In this document: in pieces, positions 1 to 6,635 of the stretch
How positions within the stretch are numbered: position 1 is the first letter of the stretch
Layout: each line of letters starts with the position of its first letter
From: Planctomycetota bacterium
GTDB lineage: Bacteria; Planctomycetota; UBA1135; GCA-002686595
NCBI GenBank assembly: GCA_004296785.1
Contig: SCVU01000261.1
Coordinates: 1-11,399, forward strand
DNA length: 11,399 nucleotides
Direction of reading: 5' to 3'
Position numbers and translations under genes: made by a program
The notes under the pieces: generated by a model
Told to the model about the DNA's origin: nothing
Seen by the model: only the letters and a program-made list of their open reading frames with translations
Database searches by the model: none

Positions 1-297
1 GAGCTCGTCGAGCAGTCGCTGCGGCGACGCGCGCCACGTCGGCAGCCAGCGCGCGAGCATCCCGCCGCGGCGGTACTCGCGCACGAACGCGTCGTGCGGA
101 CCGAGGCGCGCTCGGCGCAGCCCGCCGCGACCGGCGCCGTGCGCGTCCGCGAGCTCGCAGCGCGCCGGATCGAGCGCCTGGAACTCGGCCAGCGCGACGC
201 CGCCGTCGCGGCGCGCGAAGCACTCGCCGCGCGCATGCGCCCCGCGCGTCCACGCGCTCGCGTCGCCGCCCGGGAGATCGCTCAGCGGGGCTGCCAC
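1..297 (-). CDS. LPS-core/Kdo kinase-like protein, N-terminal part (cut by window edge)
   Basis: The minus strand from 297 to the left edge is an uninterrupted 99-codon frame with a protein-like composition. A Gly-Arg-Gly-Gly element (residues 56-59) is followed by Val-Arg-Glu-Tyr-Arg-Arg-Gly-Gly-Met-Leu (72-81) and then a helix ending Arg-Leu-Leu-Asp-Glu-Leu. This order matches the start of the 3-deoxy-D-manno-octulosonic-acid kinase/WaaP-like lipopolysaccharide kinase family, whose N-lobe has a GRG element followed by an LRxYRRGG strand. These enzymes phosphorylate the inner LPS core at the cytoplasmic face of the inner membrane. The catalytic lobe (HxD, DFD) lies outside the window, so activity cannot be judged. 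I chose GTG at 297 because it is the first start codon after the kptA stop, 16 bases away; no clear ribosome site is visible. The short gap suggests co-transcription with kptA. Another protein-kinase-like fold family is possible. Confidence 0.66.
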   Translation of the reverse strand, partial: MAAPLSDLPGGDASAWTRGAHARGECFARRDGGVALAEFQALDPARCELADAHGAGRGGLRRARLGPHDAFVREYRRGGMLARWLPTWRASPQRLLDEL

Positions 298-313
298 GCG
301 CGGCCGCCGAAGC

Positions 314-1678
314 TCAGATGCCCGCGCCGAAACCGCCCGGACCGTCGTCGACCGGCGGCGGCGCGGCGCGCGGAGGAGGCGGCGGTTCGCGGCGCGGCGG
401 CTCGACGGGCGCCGCGGGACGCGGCGGCGACTTCGCGCCGGGGTCGAAGATGCCGAGCCCGAAATCGGTGTCACTGCGCGGCGGCGGTTCGCGGCGCGCG
501 GGCGCCGCTTGCTGCACGGGCGCGGGCGCCGGTGCCGGCGCGGCGGCGGGTGCGTGCGGGCGTTCGTAGTGTCGATCGGCGTGCGGCTGCTGTTCGCCGT
601 GGCGCTCGCGCGGAGCGCCGTGCGCGCCGCCTTGGTGTCCGTGCTGACCGCCGCCGCCGTGTGCGCCGTAGCCACCGTGCCCGCCGCCGCCGTGACCGGC
701 GTCGTGCTGGCGAGCACCGCCGTGCGGGCCGCCGTGCGGGCCGCCGTCGCCGCGACCGCCGTCGTCGCGACCGCGGCCGCGGCCGCCGCGCCGCCGCCGG
801 CCGCGCTGCTCGTCGAACTGGCCCTGTCCCGCGTGCGGAGCCTGACCATCGGCGTGCGCGACTCCCGCTCCCTCGAGCGGTGCATGGATCGGTGCGTCGC
901 CGGACGGCGCGGACTCGGGAGCGCGGTCGCGGCCGTGTCCGCCGCCGCCGTAGCCGCCGCCGTATCCGCCGTGACCACCATGGCCGCTGTGTCCGCCATG
1001 ACCACCGCCATGACCGCCACCGTGTCCACCGCGACCGCCGCCGTGGCGCTCGTAGCGATCGTGCCGCTCGCGGCGGTCGTCGCGTCGCTCACCGGACCGC
1101 TCGTGCGGCCGCGGATCCGTACCGTCGTCGCCGTGCGCGTGCGGTTCGAGCAGCATGCCCGGGATGTGCTCGGTCAGCCACAGCGACTGCCGGTCGTAGA
1201 AGCTCACGCCTTCCTCCCAGCCGTCGAGGCTGCGCACCGCGAGCACCGCCCAGTCGCGCCCGGCGCGGCGCGCGGCATCCGCGGCCTCTTCCGGCGTCGC
1301 GGACAGGTGCAGGAAGCGACGGCGCCCGCCGCGCAGACCTTGGCGCAGCGCGCGGTCGGCATCGGCGGCCGACAACCCGACGTACAAGCGCTCGGGCGGC
1401 TTCGCGGCCGGCCCGGCCTCGATCGGGATCGAGTGGCCGTACAGCGCGCGGATGCGGCCGTCGACGAGCTCGTAGCGGACTCGATCGGTCGAGCGCAGCG
1501 CGTCGGCGAGCTCGTCGACCGACAGGTGCACGCCGAGTCGCTCCTCGAGCGCGCGCAGCACGTCTTCGGCGTCGCCAAAGCCGTGCGCGTCGAGTTCGAG
1601 ATCGAACAACTCGGGCTGGTGGCGCAGCATCAGCGCCAGGGTTCGCGTCACACGTTCGAGCAGCGCGGAATCGAGCAT
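314..1678 (-). CDS. kptA: RNA 2'-phosphotransferase (Tpt1/KptA family) with long Gly/His/Arg/Pro-rich tail
   Basis: Residues 1-175 are a Tpt1/KptA catalytic domain, which transfers an internal RNA 2'-phosphate to NAD, giving ADP-ribose 1",2"-cyclic phosphate. Visible family motifs are LMLRHQP (Arg19-His20), RIRALYGHSI (Arg75, Arg77, His82), the HLSATPEEAADAARRAG segment (124-140) and the FYDRQSLWLTEHIPG end of the fold (160-174). Known KptA proteins end at roughly 180-220 residues; this one continues to 454. The extra part is low complexity: charged Arg/Asp/His (190-212), Gly-His repeats (218-249), an Arg-Gly box (292-313), more Gly-His/Gln (328-354), then Pro/Ala-rich sequence. It contains DFGLGIFD (405-412) and ends VDDGPGGFGAGI. 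The core assignment is firm; an RNA-binding, metal-binding or condensate role for the tail is inference. ATG at 1678 is the start because the domain begins immediately after it. The kinase-like gene follows after 16 bases. Confidence 0.9.
   Translation of the reverse strand: MLDSALLERVTRTLALMLRHQPELFDLELDAHGFGDAEDVLRALEERLGVHLSVDELADALRSTDRVRYELVDGRIRALYGHSIPIEAGPAAKPPERLYVGLSAADADRALRQGLRGGRRRFLHLSATPEEAADAARRAGRDWAVLAVRSLDGWEEGVSFYDRQSLWLTEHIPGMLLEPHAHGDDGTDPRPHERSGERRDDRRERHDRYERHGGGRGGHGGGHGGGHGGHSGHGGHGGYGGGYGGGGHGRDRAPESAPSGDAPIHAPLEGAGVAHADGQAPHAGQGQFDEQRGRRRRGGRGRGRDDGGRGDGGPHGGPHGGARQHDAGHGGGGHGGYGAHGGGGQHGHQGGAHGAPRERHGEQQPHADRHYERPHAPAAAPAPAPAPVQQAAPARREPPPRSDTDFGLGIFDPGAKSPPRPAAPVEPPRREPPPPPRAAPPPVDDGPGGFGAGI
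317..331 (-). other. Codons for C-terminal FGAGI motif of KptA
   Basis: The last five residues of KptA (450-454) are Phe-Gly-Ala-Gly-Ile, preceded by an acidic/proline segment with Asp-Asp. Pus10 in this window ends in the same pattern (FGTGI after DDAP). The similarity is seen directly; a docking function is inference. Confidence 0.5.
449..463 (-). other. Codons for internal FGLGI motif of KptA
   Basis: Residues 406-410 of KptA read Phe-Gly-Leu-Gly-Ile between acidic residues (SDTD before, FDPG after), inside the Pro/Ala-rich tail. It is an internal copy of the FGxGI pattern that ends both KptA and Pus10. Confidence 0.45.
617..697 (-). repeat. Gly/His/Gln low-complexity coding repeat in the kptA tail
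   Basis: Codons for residues 328-354 of KptA are an irregular run of Gly, His, Gln and Tyr. It is degenerate rather than an exact tandem repeat. Confidence 0.6.
740..805 (-). repeat. Arg/Gly (RGG-like) box in the kptA tail
   Basis: Codons for residues 292-313 of KptA encode a cluster of Arg and Gly (four consecutive Arg, then Gly-Gly-Arg-Gly-Arg-Gly-Arg and Gly-Gly-Arg-Gly). RGG boxes commonly bind RNA; that role here is inference from composition. Confidence 0.55.
932..1027 (-). repeat. Gly-His coding repeat in the kptA tail
   Basis: Codons for residues 218-249 of KptA alternate Gly-Gly/Gly-Gly-Gly with His, then Tyr and Ser. The DNA is a degenerate array of GGC, GGT, GGA and CAC/CAT codons. 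Such arrays can expand or contract by slippage and are a risk for assembly error. Confidence 0.65.
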
Positions 1679-1704
1679 AGGGAAGCCGTAACGGAGGGCC
1701 GCGC

Positions 1705-1710
1705 AGTGTA
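1705..1710 (-). promoter_or_regulatory. Candidate -10 element (TACACT) for kptA
   Basis: TACACT on the minus strand lies 26 bases before the kptA ATG, in the gap downstream of the phosphodiesterase gene. It is identical to the hexamer before the FabZ-like gene. No convincing -35 element was seen. Confidence 0.35.
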
Positions 1711-1762
1711 CGCGACCGGTGGGAATGCGACCAGGATCGGAACGCGCCCTGGCGGCCTTGGA

Positions 1763-4162
1763 CTAGCGCAGCGGCAGCGGCGCGAGGTCGTAATCGGCGG
1801 GGACAGCGACGCCGAGCAGCGCGAGCGCCGTCGGCGCGACGTGGCGCAGGTCGGGACCGCCGGCGGGCAGCTCGAACTTGCGATTCGAGAGGAAGATCCC
1901 GCGCACCGACGCGAGGTCCATCGACGTGTGGTCGCCCGACCACGGGCTCGCATTCGGCTCCGTGGTCGGACCCAGGCCGCTGCCCGAATCGGCGATCCCG
2001 ATCCCGCCGACGCCGCTCGCCCACGACACGTGGTACGGCGGCGCGAAGCCGAGGATCAAGTCCGGCAAGCGGTCGCCGAAGCCGCCCTGGAAGAGCTTGC
2101 CCGGTCGGTAGACCGCGGTGCACAGCGGTCGATCGCTCGCGTCGCGCGAGGCGAGCCAATCGCGCTCGAGCGCGTCGAGCAGCGCCTCCTTGTCCGCCGG
2201 CGCGACGATGCCCGCCGCCTCGCGGCCCTTCTCGTTGACGTAGATGAACCCGAGGCTCATCCCGTACGCGCGCGTCTTCGACCAGTCGGCGTACTGGTTC
2301 ACGCTCTTGTCGTTCGCGTGACTCGGCACGAGGCCCGGCTTGAGCGCGAGGTAGCCGCGCTCGATCAACCAGTTGTTGACGTGCACCTGCATGCGAAAGC
2401 TCTGGAAGCCGTGGTCCGAGCAGATCAGCAGCGTGTCCTGCGGCCGCAGGCGCTTCTGCACTTCCCCCACCACGCGATCGGCCTGCCGGTAGACCTCCGG
2501 GATCATCCGCGACAGCGGCACGTCCTGGCCGAAGAAGCGCACCGTGCGCGCGGCCTTCGCCGCATCGTGCTGCGGGTGCTCGGGGTCGTAGTGGTGGTAG
2601 AGCATGTGCTGCACGCGGTCGGTCTCCGACAGCACGCTCATCAGCACGTCGAACGCGCCGCGCTCGATCTCGCCGTACGTCATCTTCTCGCGCCAGCGCA
2701 GCGTGAACTCGATGTCGTCGACGAAGGTCTGCTCGTCGATCTCGGCGTCCTTGAGCGGCATCGTCGCGCACGCCCAGCCGTAGGTCTCGAACGCGCCGTT
2801 CGCGCGCGCGAGCTGGCTCGCGTAGCCGAACGGATTCGTGATCGGTTGCCAGAACGGCGGCGCGGCCGGATCGATGTGCAGCACGTCGAGGAACAGCTCG
2901 AACGGCTCGGCGGCGCGCACGAGCTTGCAGCGCGTGACCGCGCGCACCGAGAGCATCGGGTTCAGCGCGAAGGTCAGCGGGTAGAAGTCCGACCACTGGC
3001 CCTCGGCGAGGGTCTGCTCGCGCTCGCCGATCTTGATCTTCCAGTTCGCGCCATCGCGCGTCGCGACGAGATCGACGTGCGTCGGCTGCTTCGACAGCTC
3101 CTTGCGCCGCGCCTTGAGCGCATCGATCTCGGCGTTGAGCTCGAGCGAGCGCTTGTAGCCGACCTGCGCGCCCTCGGCGGTCAGCGCCTCGACCTCCGCG
3201 TCGATCCGCGCGCGCTCCCAGAAGTTGACCGGGCCGAGCACCTGGCTGCGGATCACGCCGCCGCGCTCGTCGACGCGGTACACGCGGCCCGCGGTCAGCG
3301 TGGGCCGGCCGTCCGGCGCGCGCGCGAGCTCTTCCTCGCTCGACGTGTACACCGACCAGTCGCCGAGGCCGCCCTTCGCGTCGGGCACGCCGAGGCCGTA
3401 GAGCACTTCGGCGCCCTTGACGCGCGGTTCGTCGAACGCCTGCGCGGCCTCGAGCACGATCGCGCGCTTGCCAGCCTTCGCGGCGGTGTTCCAGAAGCTC
3501 TCCGCCTGCATCGGATTGCCGTAGCGCGGCAGCCGCTCGGGCACGTAGGCGCGCACTTTCCACGCGCCGTAGCCGCTGACGCCGCCCATCAGCAGCGCGA
3601 TCGCGATCCCGGTCCCCTTGCGCATCCGCAGCAGCAGCAGGAACAGGAACGCGAAGCCGAGCGCGACGACGACGCCGCAAGTCACGGCGAACTGGCCGCG
3701 CGACCAGCGCAGTGCGAAGCGCGGCAGCGGCGTGTGCTCGAAGGTGTCGATCGCCGGCGCGTTCGCGCCCTGTTGGTCGATCAGGTGGCCGAACGTCGGC
3801 TGCGGCTTGCCGTACTCGTCGAGCTCGCGCACGAAGAACGACGCGACGCCGGTCTTGGCCGGATTGCGGCCGCTATTCAGGCTCGCCCACGCGACCGGCG
3901 ACTCGGGCGGCGCGCTCGACAGGAGCGGTGCGTACGTGCCGCCGTCGCGCAGCGCCGCGAAGTTCGGCAGCTCACCCGCCTGCATCAGCTGCTCGAGCGT
4001 GCGCCCGTCGGCGCCGTCGAACCCGACGATCACGACGCGGCCCGCCGGCGCTGATTCCGTCGGAGGCGCCGCGGAGGTCCCGAGCAGCGCGGCGAGTGCG
4101 AGGAGGAGCAGCACGGCGGCTCGATTGGCGCGCCCCGGCGAATCCGTCAAACTGGTTTGCAT
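1763..4162 (-). CDS. Alkaline phosphatase superfamily phosphodiesterase with internal membrane hairpin
   Basis: A 799-residue member of the alkaline-phosphatase/nucleotide-pyrophosphatase superfamily, likely a metal-dependent phosphohydrolase acting outside the cytoplasmic membrane; substrate unknown. Visible motifs are VIVGFDGAD (metal ligand Asp49), APPESPVAWASLNSG (nucleophile region, Ser88 or a nearby Ser), ETDRVQHMLYHHYD (Asp515, His519), LLICSDHGF (Asp583-His584) and SGDHTSMDL (His745). An N-terminal hydrophobic stretch (15-30) is a signal peptide or anchor. Two further hydrophobic stretches (about 158-178 and 186-202) are joined by a basic RMRKGTG loop, so they likely form a hairpin that returns the C-terminal half to the outside. 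Residues 314-356 look like a long charged helix. ATG at 4162 gives a standard signal sequence; GGGTGG lies 8 bases before it. TTG at codon 5 and GTG at codon 17 are possible alternatives. kptA follows 84 bases downstream. Confidence 0.88.
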   Translation of the reverse strand: MQTSLTDSPGRANRAAVLLLLALAALLGTSAAPPTESAPAGRVVIVGFDGADGRTLEQLMQAGELPNFAALRDGGTYAPLLSSAPPESPVAWASLNSGRNPAKTGVASFFVRELDEYGKPQPTFGHLIDQQGANAPAIDTFEHTPLPRFALRWSRGQFAVTCGVVVALGFAFLFLLLLRMRKGTGIAIALLMGGVSGYGAWKVRAYVPERLPRYGNPMQAESFWNTAAKAGKRAIVLEAAQAFDEPRVKGAEVLYGLGVPDAKGGLGDWSVYTSSEEELARAPDGRPTLTAGRVYRVDERGGVIRSQVLGPVNFWERARIDAEVEALTAEGAQVGYKRSLELNAEIDALKARRKELSKQPTHVDLVATRDGANWKIKIGEREQTLAEGQWSDFYPLTFALNPMLSVRAVTRCKLVRAAEPFELFLDVLHIDPAAPPFWQPITNPFGYASQLARANGAFETYGWACATMPLKDAEIDEQTFVDDIEFTLRWREKMTYGEIERGAFDVLMSVLSETDRVQHMLYHHYDPEHPQHDAAKAARTVRFFGQDVPLSRMIPEVYRQADRVVGEVQKRLRPQDTLLICSDHGFQSFRMQVHVNNWLIERGYLALKPGLVPSHANDKSVNQYADWSKTRAYGMSLGFIYVNEKGREAAGIVAPADKEALLDALERDWLASRDASDRPLCTAVYRPGKLFQGGFGDRLPDLILGFAPPYHVSWASGVGGIGIADSGSGLGPTTEPNASPWSGDHTSMDLASVRGIFLSNRKFELPAGGPDLRHVAPTALALLGVAVPADYDLAPLPLR
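4148..4159. promoter_or_regulatory. Inverted repeat CAAAC-TG-GTTTG beside the divergent starts
   Basis: A perfect 5-base inverted repeat with a 2-base centre that abuts the CATCGATG palindrome. It is one of the few AT-richer patches in the window. It also encodes residues 2-5 of the phosphodiesterase, so it could be chance; an operator role is inference. Confidence 0.3.
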
Positions 4163-4167
4163 CGATG
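4160..4167. promoter_or_regulatory. CATCGATG palindrome holding both divergent start codons
   Basis: The minus-strand ATG (4162-4160) and the plus-strand ATG (4165-4167) form one perfect 8-base palindrome with only two bases between them. If both starts are right, each gene's leader lies inside the other's coding sequence. Confidence 0.45.
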
Positions 4168-5241
4168 TTCCACCCGCACTCTAGCAGGCCGGCGCGCGCG
4201 AAGACACGGCGCGGCAGGAGCGCGCTGCCCCTGCTCGTCGTCGTGCTCGCGGTCGCGATCGGCGCGCTGTACTGGCTGAGCCGCGGGACGAATGCGCCGC
4301 CGCCGAACGACGCGCTGCGCGCGCCGGCGCCTTCGGCAGAAGCGGCCGGCGCGACGCCCGCGGGCGAGGCACTCGCCGCGGAGCCCGCGCGCGACGACCG
4401 CGCGCTCCCCGCGGGCGCGGCGCCGAACGCGGCGCCGCTCGCGCGCTTCGACGGGCGCGGCCGCATCCGCGGCAGCGTCGACACGCCGGCCGGCAGCGAG
4501 CTGCCCGCGCAGTACACGGTGGTCGTCGCGCCGAGCCGCACGCTGATCGGACACGAGCACGCGGCCGAGCGCCGCGTCGACGTCGCGGGCGCGAGCGAGT
4601 TCGAAGTGCCGGACCTGCCGCTCGGCGGCTACGACGTGCACTGCGAAGCGCCGGGGATGAACGGCCGCGCGCTCGCGGTGCTGCTCGAGAAGGGCAGCGC
4701 GGATCCGTACGTGATGCTGCTGCTGTCGCCGGCGGGTCGCCTCGACGGCGAGCTCGTCGACGCCGAGCTGTTCCCGCTCGAGGATCTCGTGATCACGCTC
4801 GAGCCGCTCGGCCAGCTCGCCGGCCGGCGCACGACGCGCACCGACGCGCGCGGGCGCTACGCGTTCGATGCAGTGCTCGACGGCGAGTACCGGCTGCACT
4901 TCGGCACGGCCGAGAGCCCGATCGCGCCGGCGCGCGAGCTCGCGTTCCAAGCGCCGAGCTTCTCGTTCCCGCGCATCGTGATCGCCGACCTGCACACGGT
5001 CCTCGTGCGCGTCGTCGACAGCCGGCTGCAGCCGGTGCAGGGCGCGCGCATCTTCGGCACCGGCTCGAAGGGCGGTTCGTTCGACGGCACGACCGACGCG
5101 CTCGGCGAGTTCCGCGCGCGCCACCTGCCCAGCGGACGCCTGCGCCTGCGCGCCGAGAGCGAGGGCTTCGGCAAGGGATTCCTCGCGCTCGATCTCGGGC
5201 CGCTGCCGCAGCGCGAGCTCGTGCTCGAGCTCGAGCCTTGA
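4165..5241 (+). CDS. Membrane-anchored carboxypeptidase-regulatory/Ig-like repeat protein
   Basis: A 358-residue protein with a basic N-terminus, one hydrophobic segment (about 21-38), an Ala/Pro-rich linker (42-92) and about three beta-sandwich units at roughly 97-175, 185-265 and 276-357. The second and third units show the carboxypeptidase-regulatory pattern: a variable strand, Thr-Asp-Ala-x-Gly-x-Tyr/Phe (RTDARGRYAF; TTDALGEFRA), then a Leu-x-x-Gly-x-Tyr/Leu-Arg-Leu turn (LDGEYRLHF; LPSGRLRLRA). This fold has no enzyme activity of its own and is typically a binding or structural module in extracytoplasmic proteins. A single anchor with the repeats outside is the likely topology. ATG at 4165 is the only ATG before the anchor; no good ribosome site precedes it, so a downstream GTG is possible. 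The stop overlaps the TTG of the MATE gene, implying one transcript. The binding partner is unknown. Confidence 0.78.
   Translation: MFHPHSSRPARAKTRRGRSALPLLVVVLAVAIGALYWLSRGTNAPPPNDALRAPAPSAEAAGATPAGEALAAEPARDDRALPAGAAPNAAPLARFDGRGRIRGSVDTPAGSELPAQYTVVVAPSRTLIGHEHAAERRVDVAGASEFEVPDLPLGGYDVHCEAPGMNGRALAVLLEKGSADPYVMLLLSPAGRLDGELVDAELFPLEDLVITLEPLGQLAGRRTTRTDARGRYAFDAVLDGEYRLHFGTAESPIAPARELAFQAPSFSFPRIVIADLHTVLVRVVDSRLQPVQGARIFGTGSKGGSFDGTTDALGEFRARHLPSGRLRLRAESEGFGKGFLALDLGPLPQRELVLELEP
4178..4183 (-). promoter_or_regulatory. Candidate extended -10 (TGC-TAGAGT) for the phosphodiesterase gene
   Basis: On the minus strand TGC precedes TAGAGT, 15 bases before the ATG at 4162. It lies inside codons 5-7 of the divergent repeat-protein gene. 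It matches TAnnnT with an extended -10 TGn, but no clear -35 was seen. Confidence 0.35.
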
Positions 5242-6614
5242 CGCCGCTCGCAGAGGACGGCGCGGGCCCGCCCGCGGCCGAGCGCGCGGGCGTCGGAGCC
5301 GAGCGCCGCGCGCTGCTCGCGCTCGCGTGGCCGGCGGTGCTGTCGTTCCTGCTGACGAACAGCTGGCGCTTCATCGACCACTACTGGGTGCGCGGCCTCG
5401 GGCTCGAGGCGCAGGCCGCGGTCTCGGCGTGCTTCTTCGTCAGCGTGATGAACTACGCGCTGCACTTCCTCGCCGCGGGCGGCGCGCTGCCGCTGGTCAG
5501 CCAGGCGCTCGGAGCGCGGCGCGAGGAGCGCGCGGCCGAGCTCGCGCGGCACGCGCTCGTGCTCGCGGCCGGCATCGGCCTCGTGCAGACGGTGCTCGGA
5601 CCACTGCTCGCGCCGCACATCGTCGAGTGGCTCGGCATGCGCGGCGAGACCGCGGCGCAGGGCGTGCAGTTCACGCGCGCGATGTACGCGGTGTCGCTGT
5701 CGCTCGCGCTCGCGCCGGTGATCGACTTCCTGTTCCTCGCGCGCGGCGACACGCGCACGCCGCTCGTGCTGCAGGCGCTCGCGGCCGCGCTGAACTGGGT
5801 GCTGAACCCGCTCTTGATCTTCGGCGCCGGCGAGTTCGAAGGCTTCGGCGTCGCGGGCGCCGCGTGGGCCACGGGCATCGCGCGCGCCGCGAGCGTGCTG
5901 CTGGGACTGCTGCTGCTCGCGCGGCGCACCCGCGGCGCCTGGATGCCGCGGCGTCGCGTGCTGCTCGAACCGCTCGAGCAGCTCGTGCGCGTCGCGCTGC
6001 CCAATGCGCTCTCGATCGCCGTCTACTCGGCCGTGTATTGGGGCCTGCAGGGCCTCGTGCTCGCCGAACTCGGCGACGCGGTGCGCGCGGGCCTCGGCGT
6101 CGGATTCCAGGTCTTCGAGGGGCTGTCGTACCCGTGCTACGTCGGCATCTCGCTGGCCGCCGCGGCGCAGATCGGCCGCGCGATCGGTGAGCGCGATCCC
6201 GCGCTCGCGTGGCGCATCGTGCGCGCGGGACGACAGCTCGCGTGGATCGCCGGGGGCTTCTGGACGCTCGTGTTCCTCGCGGCGGCGCCGCTCGTCGCGC
6301 CGCACTTCGCCAGCGACGCTGCGGCGCTGCGCGAGACGCTGCGCTACACGTCGATCGTCGCGTTCTCGCAGGTGTGCGTGGCAGCCGAGGCGGTCAACGA
6401 GCGCGTGCTGCTCGGCGCGGGGCGCACGCGCGCGATCTTCTGGATCGCGAGCGCCGGCAATCTGCTGCGCCTGCCGCTGTGCTGGTGGGTCGCGCTGCCG
6501 CTGGGCGGTGGGCCGGCCGGCATGTACTGGGTGTTGAATGCGACCTCCGCGCTGAAGGCGCTGACCTACCGCTGGCTCGTGCAGCGGCGGCGCTGGCTCG
6601 AACCGCGCGAGTGA
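5238..6614 (+). CDS. MATE family efflux transporter
   Basis: A 458-residue polytopic membrane protein with about twelve hydrophobic segments in two homologous halves, the usual MATE size and layout. The N-terminal half has the family pattern AWPAVLSFLLTNSW, then a Gly-Leu-Gly-x-x-Ala segment, the LAAGGALPLVSQALGAR helix (78-94) and ARGDTRTPLVLQALAAALNW (168-187). The second half starts at VALPNALS (252-259) and repeats the pattern with QIGRAIGERD (311-320). MATE carriers export cationic or lipid-linked substrates using a proton or sodium gradient; the substrate here cannot be told. No ATG lies in the N-terminal part. The most upstream usable start is TTG at 5238, which overlaps the preceding TGA as TTGA and suggests translational coupling to the repeat protein. 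Shared action with that protein is inference. Confidence 0.88.
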   Translation: MTPLAEDGAGPPAAERAGVGAERRALLALAWPAVLSFLLTNSWRFIDHYWVRGLGLEAQAAVSACFFVSVMNYALHFLAAGGALPLVSQALGARREERAAELARHALVLAAGIGLVQTVLGPLLAPHIVEWLGMRGETAAQGVQFTRAMYAVSLSLALAPVIDFLFLARGDTRTPLVLQALAAALNWVLNPLLIFGAGEFEGFGVAGAAWATGIARAASVLLGLLLLARRTRGAWMPRRRVLLEPLEQLVRVALPNALSIAVYSAVYWGLQGLVLAELGDAVRAGLGVGFQVFEGLSYPCYVGISLAAAAQIGRAIGERDPALAWRIVRAGRQLAWIAGGFWTLVFLAAAPLVAPHFASDAAALRETLRYTSIVAFSQVCVAAEAVNERVLLGAGRTRAIFWIASAGNLLRLPLCWWVALPLGGGPAGMYWVLNATSALKALTYRWLVQRRRWLEPRE

Positions 6615-6621
6615 ATGCCGC

Positions 6622-6627
6622 TACACT
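6622..6627 (+). promoter_or_regulatory. Candidate -10 element (TACACT) for the FabZ-like gene
   Basis: TACACT lies just after the MATE stop and exactly 8 bases before the ATG at 6636. If it is a -10 element, transcription would start at or next to that ATG, giving a leaderless mRNA. Confidence 0.45.
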
Positions 6628-6635
6628 CGCGCTCC

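Noticed and set aside
932..1027. Gly-His array considered as a CRISPR-like or satellite repeat
   Set aside because: No constant repeat with unique spacers; the periodicity is that of degenerate Gly and His codons in frame with KptA.
94..1680. A 528-codon plus-strand open frame at the left end
   Set aside because: Its translation is nearly all Arg and Ala, and it lies antisense to kptA and the kinase-like fragment.
1731..1752. CCAGG/CCTGG stem downstream of the phosphodiesterase stop
   Set aside because: Only five base pairs with a 12-base loop and no U-tract; too weak to call a terminator.
1089..3680. An 863-codon open frame on the minus strand
   Set aside because: It is the same strand shifted by one base relative to the phosphodiesterase and kptA. 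Its Arg/Ala-rich translation is a frame-shifted shadow of both.
509..4054. A very long open frame (1181 codons) on the plus strand
   Set aside because: It runs antisense to kptA and the phosphodiesterase gene, is Arg/Ala/Val-rich with no recognisable motif, and is expected in DNA this GC-rich. The opposing frames carry clear family signatures.
4857..6305. A 482-codon minus-strand open frame
   Set aside because: It is antisense to the MATE transporter, whose frame has membrane helices and family motifs; this frame is Arg/Glu/His-rich without structure.
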